Assembly (NCBI RefSeq): GCF_002277025.1
Contig: NZ_NIWD01000008.1
Span: 187,963 to 251,962 of the forward strand
Source of the DNA: Sphingopyxis sp. GW247-27LB
GTDB lineage: Bacteria > Pseudomonadota > Alphaproteobacteria > Sphingomonadales > Sphingomonadaceae
Reading direction: 5' to 3'
Length of the DNA stretch: 64,000 bases
The number at the start of each line of letters is the position of its first letter. Position 1 is the first letter of the stretch. The notes under the pieces were generated by a model. That model saw only the letters and a list, made by a program, of their open reading frames with translations, searched no databases and was not told the DNA's origin. The position numbers and the translations under genes are program-made. This document shows, in pieces, positions 18,010 to 28,529 of this stretch.

Positions 18010-19287
18010 CTAGCGCGCCTCGCGGGCGACCTCGCGCCAGCCGATATCGCGGCGGCAGAAGCCGGTTCCGAAGTCGAGCCGGTCGACCGCGGCATAGGCG
18101 CGCGCCTGCGCCTCGGTGACGCTCTTGCCCGTCGCGGTGACGTTCAGCACGCGCCCGCCCGCGGCGACGATCGCCCCGTCCGCTCGCGCGGTGCCGGCGT
18201 GGAAGACGCGAACGCCGCCCGCCTCGGCATCGGCGATGCCGCGGATCGCGCCGCCCTTTTCGGGGGTGCCCGGATAGCCGTTCGCCGCCATCACCACGGT
18301 CAGCGCATAGTCGTGCGCGAAGGCGGGCGGGGTCGCATGTCCGAGATCGCCCGTCGCCGCGGCGTGGAGCAGCGCGGCGAAATCGCCGGCGAAGCGCATC
18401 ATCAGCACCTGGCATTCGGGGTCGCCGAAGCGGCAATTATATTCGATCAGCTTCGGCCCCGCGTCGGTGAGCATCAGCCCGGCGAAGAGGACGCCCACAT
18501 AGGGCGTACCCTCGGCGGCGAGCGCGCCGACCGTCGGGCGGATGATGCGGTCCATCACCGCGGCTTCGAGATCGGGAGTCAGGACGGGCGCGGGGCTGTA
18601 GGCGCCCATGCCGCCGGTGTTCGGCCCGGTGTCGCCGTCGCCGACGCGCTTGTGGTCCTGCGCGCTGCCGAACGCCATCACATCGGTGCCGTCGGAGAGC
18701 GCGAAGAAGCTCGCCTCCTCGCCGGTCATATATTCCTCGATCACCACCTCGGCGCCCGCGCCGCCGAAGGCGCCATCGAACATGTCGTCGATCGCCGCCG
18801 CGGCCTCTTCGCGCGTTTCGGCGATGATCACGCCCTTGCCCGCGGCGAGGCCGTCGGCCTTGATCACGACGGGGATCGCAAAGCCTTCGAGAACGGCGTG
18901 CGCTTCCTCGGCGGAGGTGCAGCGGACATAGGCGGCGGTCGGGATGCCGGCGCGCGCGCACAGATCCTTGGTGAAGCCCTTCGACCCCTCGAGCCGCGCC
19001 GCGGCGGCGGAGGGGCCGAAGGCCGGGATGCCGATGTCGCGCAGCCGGTCGGCGAGCCCGGCGACGAGCGGCGCTTCGGGACCGACGACGACGAAGTCGA
19101 TGGCGTGCGCGCGGACGAAGGCGATCAGCCCGTCCAGATCGTCGGCGGCGACGCCCACGCATTCGGCAAAGGTTTCGATCCCCGGATTGCCCGGCGCGGC
19201 ATAGAGCTTGCGGCAAGACGGCGATTGCGCCAACTGCCAGCTCAGCGCATGTTCGCGGCCCCCCGAGCCCACCAGCAGGATATTCAT
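18010..19287 (-). CDS. purD: Phosphoribosylamine--glycine ligase
   Basis: A 425-aa ATP-grasp enzyme for step two of purine synthesis (phosphoribosylamine plus glycine plus ATP gives GAR). It shows [41 protein letters not shown], the ATP-grasp [46 protein letters not shown] and the closing TGFCRRDIG. The start is ATG 19287 or ATG 19293; either overlaps the xseA start on the other strand. No room remains for a separate promoter between the genes, so control signals must lie inside the neighbouring reading frame. Confidence 0.97.
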   Translation of the reverse strand: MNILLVGSGGREHALSWQLAQSPSCRKLYAAPGNPGIETFAECVGVAADDLDGLIAFVRAHAIDFVVVGPEAPLVAGLADRLRDIGIPAFGPSAAAARLEGSKGFTKDLCARAGIPTAAYVRCTSAEEAHAVLEGFAIPVVIKADGLAAGKGVIIAETREEAAAAIDDMFDGAFGGAGAEVVIEEYMTGEEASFFALSDGTDVMAFGSAQDHKRVGDGDTGPNTGGMGAYSPAPVLTPDLEAAVMDRIIRPTVGALAAEGTPYVGVLFAGLMLTDAGPKLIEYNCRFGDPECQVLMMRFAGDFAALLHAAATGDLGHATPPAFAHDYALTVVMAANGYPGTPEKGGAIRGIADAEAGGVRVFHAGTARADGAIVAAGGRVLNVTATGKSVTEAQARAYAAVDRLDFGTGFCRRDIGWREVAREAR

Positions 19288-20740
19288 GTCCATTCCTTTT
19301 CCCGATCCGGCGTCCGACGAAGACCCCGCGGCGCGGCTGTTAGCCGAGGCGGCGTCGGGCGACAATGTTAGTCGGTCGCCGTCCGGCGACAATGCTCCCG
19401 CGCTTTCGGTCAGCCAGTTGTCGGCGGCGATCAAGCGCACGGTCGAGGACGGCTTCGCGCGCGTGCGGGTGCGCGGCGAGCTGTCGGGGACGAAGCGCGC
19501 GGCGTCGGGGCATTTCTATGCCGGGCTGAAAGACGATAATGCGCTGATCGACATGGTGATGTGGAAGGGGCAGGCGGCGCGACTCGCCTTTCGCCCCGAG
19601 GACGGGATCGAAGTGATCGCGACCGGCAAGCTCACCACCTATCCCGGCCGCTCCAAATATCAGCTCGTCGTCGAAAGCCTCAAGGTCGCGGGCGAGGGCG
19701 CGCTGATGCTGCTCTTCGAGAAATTGAAGGCGCGGCTCGGCGCCGAGGGGCTGTTCGACCGGGAGCGCAAGCAGCGGCTTCCCTATCTGCCGCGGACGAT
19801 CGGCGTCGTCACCTCGCCCACGGGCGCGGTGATCCGCGACATCCTCCACCGCCTCGCCGACCGCTGCCCGACGCGGGTGATCGTCTGGCCGGTGCTGGTG
19901 CAGGGCGAGGGCGCGGCGGCGCAGGTCGCCCATGCGATCCGCGGCTTCGATGGCCTTGCGCCCGGCGGGCCGGTGCCGCGCCCCGACCTCGTCATCGTCG
20001 CGCGCGGCGGCGGCTCGATCGAGGACCTGTGGGCGTTCAACGAGGAGATCGTCGTGCGCGCGATCGCCGACTGCCGCATCCCGACGATCAGCGCGGTGGG
20101 GCACGAGACCGACGTGACGCTCGCTGACCATGCCGCCGACGTGCGCGCGCCGACGCCGACCGCCGCGGCCGAGATGGCGGTGCCGGTGCGCGCCGAGCTG
20201 ATGGCGCAGCTCGCGACGTGGCGCGGGCGGATGATCGGTGCGGCGACCCGGGCGCAAGCGCTGGGCGGCGAGCGCCTTGCCGCGCTGGCCCGCCACCTGC
20301 CGCGGCGCGAGGCGCTCTATGCGCCGCAGCGCCAGCGGCTCGACGATGCCGAGGGCCGGCTCGACCGCAGCCAGCGGCACCGGCTGGCGGTGACCGCCGA
20401 GCGGCTCGCGAGCCGGTCCGCGGCGCTGCGCCCGGCGCTGCTCGCGCGGGCGTGGGACCGCGACCGCGCCCGGCTCGAGGGGCTGGCGCGGCTGCTCGCC
20501 TCGCTCGACCCGCGCGCGCTCCTGTCGCGCGGCTATGCGATGGTGCGCGATGCTGGCGGGGCAATCGTCACCCACGCCGCGGCGGCGCGCGCCGCGGGAC
20601 ATCTGCGGCTCCAGTTCGCCGACGGCGAGGTGCCGGTGGCGGTCGCGGACGGAGATGCGCCGCCGCCCTCTTCTCCGCCGAAGCCCGTGCGCAGGGCTCC
20701 GCCAGCGTTGCCAGGCAAGGGGCAGGGGGAATTGTTTTGA
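19286..20740 (+). CDS. xseA: Exodeoxyribonuclease VII large subunit
   Basis: A 484-aa single-strand DNA exonuclease subunit that pairs with XseB. The OB-fold domain holds [25 protein letters not shown] and the GHFYAGLKD segment; the catalytic domain holds [37 protein letters not shown] and [21 protein letters not shown] long Arg/Ala-rich coiled coil follows, and it ends in a Pro-rich tail with KGQGELF. Start ATG 19286 lies one base from the purD ATG on the other strand (CATG). The N-terminal 45 residues before the OB-fold are weakly conserved, so a later start is possible. Confidence 0.95.
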   Translation: MSIPFPDPASDEDPAARLLAEAASGDNVSRSPSGDNAPALSVSQLSAAIKRTVEDGFARVRVRGELSGTKRAASGHFYAGLKDDNALIDMVMWKGQAARLAFRPEDGIEVIATGKLTTYPGRSKYQLVVESLKVAGEGALMLLFEKLKARLGAEGLFDRERKQRLPYLPRTIGVVTSPTGAVIRDILHRLADRCPTRVIVWPVLVQGEGAAAQVAHAIRGFDGLAPGGPVPRPDLVIVARGGGSIEDLWAFNEEIVVRAIADCRIPTISAVGHETDVTLADHAADVRAPTPTAAAEMAVPVRAELMAQLATWRGRMIGAATRAQALGGERLAALARHLPRREALYAPQRQRLDDAEGRLDRSQRHRLAVTAERLASRSAALRPALLARAWDRDRARLEGLARLLASLDPRALLSRGYAMVRDAGGAIVTHAAAARAAGHLRLQFADGEVPVAVADGDAPPPSSPPKPVRRAPPALPGKGQGELF

Positions 20741-20760
20741 GGTAAGGTCGCTTTGGGGTG

Positions 20761-20887
20761 GATTTGAGCCATTCCCCTCCCTTTTAGGGAGGGGTTAGGG
20801 GTGGGTGCGCGAGCGGAGCGAGCCCACGAAAGAACGCCGCCTTCGGCGGCTACCCACCCCCAGCCCCTCCCTAAAAGGGAGGGGAGA
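20761..20887. repeat. 127-nt inverted-repeat element, copy 1
   Basis: It matches 34106-34232 at 126 of 127 positions. Outer arms CCCCTCCCTTTTAGGGAGGGG and CCCCTCCCTAAAAGGGAGGG are palindromic themselves, and the centre CGCCGCCTTCGGCGG forms a tight hairpin. It sits just after xseA. The bases that follow (TATGTCCGCAACCGGTCGC) resemble those after the second copy. Confidence 0.92.
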
Positions 20888-21027
20888 GGTATGTCCGCAA
20901 CCGGTCGCAAGCGGACACACCGCAAGCGGCATGATCCTCTAATTCGGCGGCGAGCGGGGGTGGCCGCGCGGCGCGATGCTGCTATAGTCGTCCGCCCGAT
21001 ACGTCTCTTCCCGATGGATATGCCCCC

Positions 21028-21234
21028 ATGCTGATCGCCAGCCGCAACCGCCTCGCCCGCCTCCAGTACGGACCCAACGGGTTCCGCATCCTGTCGCCGG
21101 GCGACCATGTGCTGTGCGCGGTGACCGGCGCGCCGATCGGGCTCGACGAGCTGCGCTACTGGTCGGTGGCGCGGCAGGAGCCCTATGCCACCGCTGCCAT
21201 CTCGGTGCAGGCCGCGCTCGACCATCAGGCATGA
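21028..21234 (+). CDS. DUF2093 family protein
   Basis: A 68-aa protein with the whole DUF2093 pattern: ARLQYGPNGFRILSPGDHVL, CAVTGAPIGLDELRYWSV and RQEPYA. The family is common in alphaproteobacteria and has no known function. Two cysteines are not conserved as a zinc pair here (only CAVTG is seen). It is followed by the M23 peptidase with an ATGA overlap, so the two are co-translated; in related genomes this small gene often precedes peptidoglycan-related genes (recollection, not verified). Confidence 0.9.
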   Translation: MLIASRNRLARLQYGPNGFRILSPGDHVLCAVTGAPIGLDELRYWSVARQEPYATAAISVQAALDHQA

Positions 21235-22154
21235 GGGTGCGGTTCGGGCCGCGCGCCGCCGCGGCATTGCCGCTCCTGCTGATCGCCGCAAGCTGCGTGC
21301 CGCCCGCCGCGCCTGTTTCCGCCGAGCCGGCAGCGGCTGCGGACGTTCCGGCGTCGGCTCCGCAGCCAGCGACCGAAGTGCCGATGACCTATGGGACCTT
21401 CCTGCTATTCGGGAAGCCCCAACAGGGCGGCATCCTCACCGGGCAGGCGCCTCGCGGTGCGCAGCAGGTGACGTTCAACGGTCTCGCGGTTCCGCTGGCA
21501 GCCGACGGCCAATTCCTCATCGCCTTCGACCGCGACGCGCCCGCGACCGCGCAACTCGTCGCGATCTTCGCCGATGGTCGTCGCATCGAGCATCCAATCG
21601 CCGTCGCCGCGGGCAGCTGGCGGATCGAGCATATCAACGCGCCCTGGCGCGGCGGCGCGGCGAGCGATGCCGAGTTCGCGCGCCGCCGCCCCGGCGAGCT
21701 CGCGCAGATCGTCGAGGCGCGCCGCGTCGATCACGACGTCGACGGCTGGCGCCAGTCCTTCCGCTGGCCCGCGACCGGGCGCCTGTCGGGCTTCTTCGGG
21801 TCGCAGCGCGTCTATCAGGGCAAGCCCGGCGCCTATCACAGCGGCACCGACATCGCGGTGCCGGCGGGCACGCCTTTCTACGCCCCCGCCGACGGGGTTG
21901 TCGTGCTCGCGGCGGCGACGCCCTTCACGCTCGAGGGCAATCTCCTGATGATCGATCACGGCATGGGGCTGAACAGCGCCTTTCTCCATTGCCAGCACCT
22001 CGAGGTGAAGGTCGGCGACCGGGTGGTGCAGGGGCAGCGGCTGGGGACCACCGGATCGACCGGACGTGCCACCGGCCCGCACCTCCACTGGGGACTCAAA
22101 TGGCGCGACGCGCGGCTCGATCCGGGCACGCTCGCGGGGCCGATGCCGCGCTGA
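21231..22154 (+). CDS. M23 family metallopeptidase (LytM-type) lipoprotein
   Basis: A 307-aa envelope protein: lipobox-like LLIAASC near residue 20, an Ala/Pro linker, a beta-rich middle domain (residues 50-140), and a C-terminal M23 peptidase domain. The zinc and catalytic residues are present: HSGTDIAVPAGTP (His and Asp), LNSAFLHCQHL and GPHLHWGL. Such enzymes cut peptide cross-links in peptidoglycan. ATG 21231 overlaps the DUF2093 stop. A palindrome follows 3 bp after the stop. Confidence 0.92.
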   Translation: MRVRFGPRAAAALPLLLIAASCVPPAAPVSAEPAAAADVPASAPQPATEVPMTYGTFLLFGKPQQGGILTGQAPRGAQQVTFNGLAVPLAADGQFLIAFDRDAPATAQLVAIFADGRRIEHPIAVAAGSWRIEHINAPWRGGAASDAEFARRRPGELAQIVEARRVDHDVDGWRQSFRWPATGRLSGFFGSQRVYQGKPGAYHSGTDIAVPAGTPFYAPADGVVVLAAATPFTLEGNLLMIDHGMGLNSAFLHCQHLEVKVGDRVVQGQRLGTTGSTGRATGPHLHWGLKWRDARLDPGTLAGPMPR

Positions 22155-22426
22155 GGATTTTGCTGCACTGCAGCAAAACCGGTAACGACTGAAACAAAAT
22201 GTCGCGAAACGGGCGGCGCCAGCACATTGTATTTCGCCGCTTCTCGCGGATGTTGCAAATACGTCACAATGGCCCGCGAAACCGCAAAAATGGCGGGGAA
22301 TTTCCTTTACTCAAAATGAATGAGGGGTCATCCCGCAGCCTATCGGGGTGTCTCGCGCGCTGGGCAGGGAGTCTGCGCGCGCAATTCATTCAGGTATCAT
22401 AGCCACCAGTAGCAAGGGACTGCACT
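22155..22426. promoter_or_regulatory. Leader of the TonB-dependent receptor with a 21-bp palindrome
   Basis: TTTTGCTGC-ACT-GCAGCAAAA at 22158-22178 is a perfect 9-bp inverted repeat just after the M23 stop, about 250 bp before the receptor start. It may be a terminator with A and T tails, or an operator; it fits the pattern CTGC-N3-GCAG reported for PhaR-type regulators. The rest of the leader (22185-22400) is less GC-rich than the genes but shows no riboswitch motif I recognise. AAGGGA lies 8 bp before the GTG start. Confidence 0.5.
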
Positions 22427-25420
22427 GTGAAGAAAACTCACTTTTCGAAGCTGAAAATGAGCGCCGCGCCCATCGTCATGGGTATCGCGCTGGTTTCGGC
22501 TCCTGCGTTCGCGCAGGATGCGCCGGCCGACGAGGGCGCGGCCACCTCCGACGACACGATCGTCGTCACCGGCTCGATCCTCCGTCGCACGGACACGGAA
22601 ACGCCGTCGCCGGTCACCGTGCTTAGCTCGGAAACGCTCCAGGAGCGCGGCATCAACACCGTCGCCGACGCCGTTCAGCGTCTGTCGGCCAACGGCGCGG
22701 GCACGATCACCCAGGGCTGGAACACCGGCTTCAACTTCGCGTCGGGCGCGAATGCTCCGGCGCTGCGCGGCCTGACCGTGCAGGCGACGCTGTCGATTTC
22801 CGACGGCCTGCGCATGGCTCCCTATCCGCTCGCGGATGACGGCCAGCGCAACTTCGTCGACCTCAACACCATTCCCAACGCCGTCGTCGACCGCATCGAA
22901 GTGCTGCGTGACGGTGCGTCGTCGACCTATGGCGCCGACGCGATCGCGGGCGTGGTCAACATCATCACCAAGAAGGAAATCCAGGGCCTCCATCTCGGCG
23001 GTTCGGTCGGCATTTCGCAGCGCGGCGATGCCGGCGAGCAGCGCGTCGACGTGACCTGGGGCTACGGCGACCTCGCCGACCAGGGCTTCAACTTCTACGT
23101 CAGCGGCGAATATCAGAAGCAGGACGCGCTCTATGCGCGCGACCGCGGCTATCCGTTCAACACCCAGGACTGGACCGGCGTTTGCGGCGCGAGCGGCAGC
23201 TGCCTGCCCAACCTGAACTGGAACGGCTACACCCCGGAAGACGGATCGTTCAACGGCCTGATCAGCATTCCCGGCGTGACGCTGGTCCGCCCCGGCTCGG
23301 CGACCAACCCGCTGACCGGCGCCGGCCGGTTCGAATTCCTGAACCCGGCTGCCGGCTGCCGCGGCTACAACATGCACCAGAACATCGGCACGTCGACGAC
23401 CGCACCGCTTGCGGGCGTCTGCGAAGTCGATTTCCAGAACGACTATATCATGTTGCAGCCCGACATCGAGCGTAAGGGCCTGACCGCGCGCTTCACCGCC
23501 AATGTCGGCGACAATGCGCAGCTCTATGCGATCGCCAACTATTATCAGACGAAGAGCCACGCGTCGTTCACGCCGCTCGGCTTCAACGGCACGCCGACGC
23601 CGCCGAACAACGGCGCGCTGGCGTACAACGTCATGCTGCCGGTCTATGTCTGTAACACGGGCGTCGGCACCGCCGACGGGCTGAACACGGGCTGCGACGC
23701 GACCAACGGCGTGCTCAACCCGTACAACCCCTATGCCGCTGGCGGCCAGACGGCGCAGGCGTTCCTCCGTTCGACCCGCGGCCGCACGGTCGACACCAAC
23801 TCGCGCGCGCTGCGCGGCGTGCTGGGCATCGACGGCAGCTTCGGCGACGACTGGCGCTATTCGGCCAACTTCACGGCGTCGGAAGTGCGCCTGAAGCGTT
23901 CGCAGGAAAACTACTACATCCCGCAGCGGATCATGGATGCCGTCGCGCGCGGCCAGATCAACTTCAACGATCTGGAAGCCACGCCCGACGACGTCTGGGA
24001 CTTCATCGGCCCGCGCCAGCAGACGACTTCGGTGTCGCAGCTGTGGCAGGTCCAGGCGACCATCGCCAAGGATCTGTTCGAGCTTCCGGGCGGTCCGCTG
24101 CAGGCGGCGGTCGGCGTGTCGTATCGCGACGAATCGATCGACGCTCCCAGCGCCAACCCCGGCACGCTCGGCAACCAGTATGATCGCTACTACAGCATCA
24201 ACTCGGTCGGCACCGCGGGCAGCCGCAACGTGAAGTCGGCGTTCTTCGAACTGAGCGCGCCGATCATCGACCAGCTCGAACTCGGCGCTTCGGGCCGCTA
24301 CGACGATTATTCGACGGGTCAGTCGAACTTCTCGCCGAAGCTCAGCCTGAAGTTCACGCCGATCCCGCAGGTCGCCATCCGCGGCACCTTCTCGAAGGGC
24401 TTCCGCATCCCGAGCTTCAACGAGAGCTTCGGTCTGCCGACCACGGGTTATGTGACGCGCACGGTCAACTGCACCACCTTCGCGGCCTTCTGCGCGGCGC
24501 ACGGCAACAACGCCTATGCGACGGGCAACTACTCGCTGGGTCTGACGCAGGTCGGCAACCCCGATCTGGATCCCGAAAAGTCGACGGCCTTCACCGCCGG
24601 CGTCATTTTCGAGCCGATCCGCAACGTCAGCCTGACGGTCGACTTCTGGCACATCAAGGTCAAGAACCTGATCACCGGCGTCACCGACACGAGCGCGGCC
24701 GAAGCGGCTTACTATGCCAACAACGGCGTGGTGAACATTCCGGGCATCACCGTTCTTCCGGGTCAGCCGGATCCGGCGTTCCCGAATGCGCTTCCGGTCA
24801 TCGGCTTCATCCAGTCGTCGTTCACCAACCAGGACCAGCAGACGGTCAGCGGCATCGACTTCGGTGCCCGCGCCAGCCTGCCGATCGGCAGCTCGCTGAC
24901 CTGGCGCACCGACTTCGACGCTTCGTACATGCTGAAGTACGAGCTGAAGACCGACGCCGGCGACGTGCTGCGCTACGACGGTACGCTCAGCCCCTGCAAC
25001 ATCACGTCCTGCTCGGGTTCGCCCAAGTGGCGCGCGACGTGGCAGAACACGCTGGAGTTCGGCGATACCGCGGTCAGCCTGACGGCCTATTACACCAAGG
25101 GCTATGACACGGCGTCGATCGACTTCGGCGGCATCAAGGGCGATTGCGCGTTCAACGCGGCCAATGGCACCTCGACGCACGCTTACCTCGACGGCACGCC
25201 GGTCAATTGTAAGACCAAGGACATCTGGAACCTCGACCTGACGGTTTCGCAGAAGATTGGCGACAAGTTCACGGTTTACGCGAACGTCCTCAACCTTCTC
25301 GACACCAAGCCGCCGTTCGATCCGGACTCGGCCTATGGTCTGTTCGGCTTCAACCCGGCTTGGGCTGGTCCGAACATCCTGGGTCGTTACTTCCGCATCG
25401 GCGCGAAGGTCGACTTCTAA
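22427..25420 (+). CDS. TonB-dependent receptor
   Basis: A 997-aa outer-membrane transporter. The signal peptide ends at APAFA-QD (about residue 29); the TonB box is DDTIVVTGS; the plug domain has NTVADAVQRLS, PALRGL, and RIEVLRDGASSTYGADAIAGVVNIITKK. The barrel ends with the usual aromatic C-terminus (GAKVDF). Start is GTG 22427, with AAGGGA upstream. The YGADAIAGVVNIITK plug is typical of the large receptor families that sphingomonads use for glycans, peptides or other large nutrients. The substrate is unknown and no degradative gene cluster lies beside it. Confidence 0.95.
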   Translation: MKKTHFSKLKMSAAPIVMGIALVSAPAFAQDAPADEGAATSDDTIVVTGSILRRTDTETPSPVTVLSSETLQERGINTVADAVQRLSANGAGTITQGWNTGFNFASGANAPALRGLTVQATLSISDGLRMAPYPLADDGQRNFVDLNTIPNAVVDRIEVLRDGASSTYGADAIAGVVNIITKKEIQGLHLGGSVGISQRGDAGEQRVDVTWGYGDLADQGFNFYVSGEYQKQDALYARDRGYPFNTQDWTGVCGASGSCLPNLNWNGYTPEDGSFNGLISIPGVTLVRPGSATNPLTGAGRFEFLNPAAGCRGYNMHQNIGTSTTAPLAGVCEVDFQNDYIMLQPDIERKGLTARFTANVGDNAQLYAIANYYQTKSHASFTPLGFNGTPTPPNNGALAYNVMLPVYVCNTGVGTADGLNTGCDATNGVLNPYNPYAAGGQTAQAFLRSTRGRTVDTNSRALRGVLGIDGSFGDDWRYSANFTASEVRLKRSQENYYIPQRIMDAVARGQINFNDLEATPDDVWDFIGPRQQTTSVSQLWQVQATIAKDLFELPGGPLQAAVGVSYRDESIDAPSANPGTLGNQYDRYYSINSVGTAGSRNVKSAFFELSAPIIDQLELGASGRYDDYSTGQSNFSPKLSLKFTPIPQVAIRGTFSKGFRIPSFNESFGLPTTGYVTRTVNCTTFAAFCAAHGNNAYATGNYSLGLTQVGNPDLDPEKSTAFTAGVIFEPIRNVSLTVDFWHIKVKNLITGVTDTSAAEAAYYANNGVVNIPGITVLPGQPDPAFPNALPVIGFIQSSFTNQDQQTVSGIDFGARASLPIGSSLTWRTDFDASYMLKYELKTDAGDVLRYDGTLSPCNITSCSGSPKWRATWQNTLEFGDTAVSLTAYYTKGYDTASIDFGGIKGDCAFNAANGTSTHAYLDGTPVNCKTKDIWNLDLTVSQKIGDKFTVYANVLNLLDTKPPFDPDSAYGLFGFNPAWAGPNILGRYFRIGAKVDF

Positions 25421-25441
25421 GTCAAGGACTTGTAGGAAGGT

Positions 25442-25472
25442 GGGCGGTTCCCTCGGGAGCCGCCCATTTTCT
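25442..25472 (+). terminator. Intrinsic terminator of the TonB-dependent receptor
   Basis: GGGCGGTTCCC and GGGAGCCGCCC form an 11-bp stem (one G-U pair) with a 2-base loop, followed by ATTTTCTTT. It lies 22 bp after the receptor stop. Confidence 0.88.
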
Positions 25473-25507
25473 TTGGCCCGGCGGCGCGGCTTTGCGGCGC
25501 TGGCCCG

Positions 25508-25789
25508 ATGAAAGGAACGATCGGAGTGATTCGCATTCTCTCTCTCGCCGCCCTGTTGGCGGCCGCCCCGGCGGTGTCCTATGCCGCGGCGCCTGAAAAG
25601 GCCTCGGCCGACAAGCCCGACGCCGAAAAGAAAATCTGCAAGCGCGAAGTCGCCACCGGCTCGATCATGTCGCGCCGCGTCTGCCACACCAAGGCCGAAT
25701 GGGACCAGCTCGCCGCGCAGGGCAAGGCCGACCTCGATCGCACGCGCGACATGGAACGCTCGCGCTCGCTCGTCGAAGGCAACCGCTAA
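25508..25789 (+). CDS. Small exported protein of unknown function
   Basis: A 93-aa protein with a signal peptide (cleavage near SYAAA, about residue 27). The mature part is charged and has two cysteines: KKICKREVATGSIMSRRVCHTK, followed by the helix WDQLAAQGKADLDRTRDMERSRS. I have seen this CKRE...SRRVC pattern in small sphingomonad periplasmic proteins but no function is known to me. It has its own terminator, shared with clpB. Confidence 0.75.
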   Translation: MKGTIGVIRILSLAALLAAAPAVSYAAAPEKASADKPDAEKKICKREVATGSIMSRRVCHTKAEWDQLAAQGKADLDRTRDMERSRSLVEGNR

Positions 25790-25801
25790 GCGGTATCGAA
25801 C

Positions 25802-25834
25802 GTCCCGGCCCAAGGGCCGGGACATTCTCTTTTT
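25802..25834. terminator. Terminator shared by the small gene and clpB
   Basis: GTCCCGGCCC and GGGCCGGGAC form a perfect 10-bp stem with a 2-base loop, followed on the plus strand by ATTCTCTTTTT. It lies between the convergent stops at 25789 and 25842. The clear T-run favours the plus-strand gene. Confidence 0.9.
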
Positions 25835-25841
25835 CGGATGA

Positions 25842-28421
<2,580 letters not shown>

Positions 28422-28444
28422 GAAGTAAGCCCCTTTCTCGCAAC

Positions 28445-28475
28445 CAGAGATAGTGTTGCCATTTTGCAACACAAG
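28445..28475 (-). promoter_or_regulatory. Predicted RpoH (sigma-32) promoter of clpB
   Basis: On the minus strand, CTTG at 28475-28472 is followed by a 17-bp spacer and ACTATCTCTG at 28454-28445. This fits the alphaproteobacterial RpoH consensus CTTG-N17/18-CYTATNTNNG at all fixed positions but one. The distance to the clpB ATG (28421) is right for a promoter. Confidence 0.8.
28453..28472. promoter_or_regulatory. Inverted repeat inside the clpB promoter spacer
   Basis: GTGTTGC (28453-28459) and GCAACAC (28466-28472) are perfect arms 6 bp apart, filling the spacer between the predicted -35 and -10 boxes. A factor bound here would block the promoter. It does not match the classic CIRCE sequence. 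Confidence 0.5.
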
Positions 28476-28529
28476 AGCATGGCTTTCCGTGCCGCAAATT
28501 TTCCGCCATGAGGCCTGTCGCAAGGCATA

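Noticed and set aside
22397..25825. A 1142-codon frame opposite the TonB-dependent receptor
   Set aside because: Same compositional effect; no motif or start signal, and the receptor frame is unambiguous.
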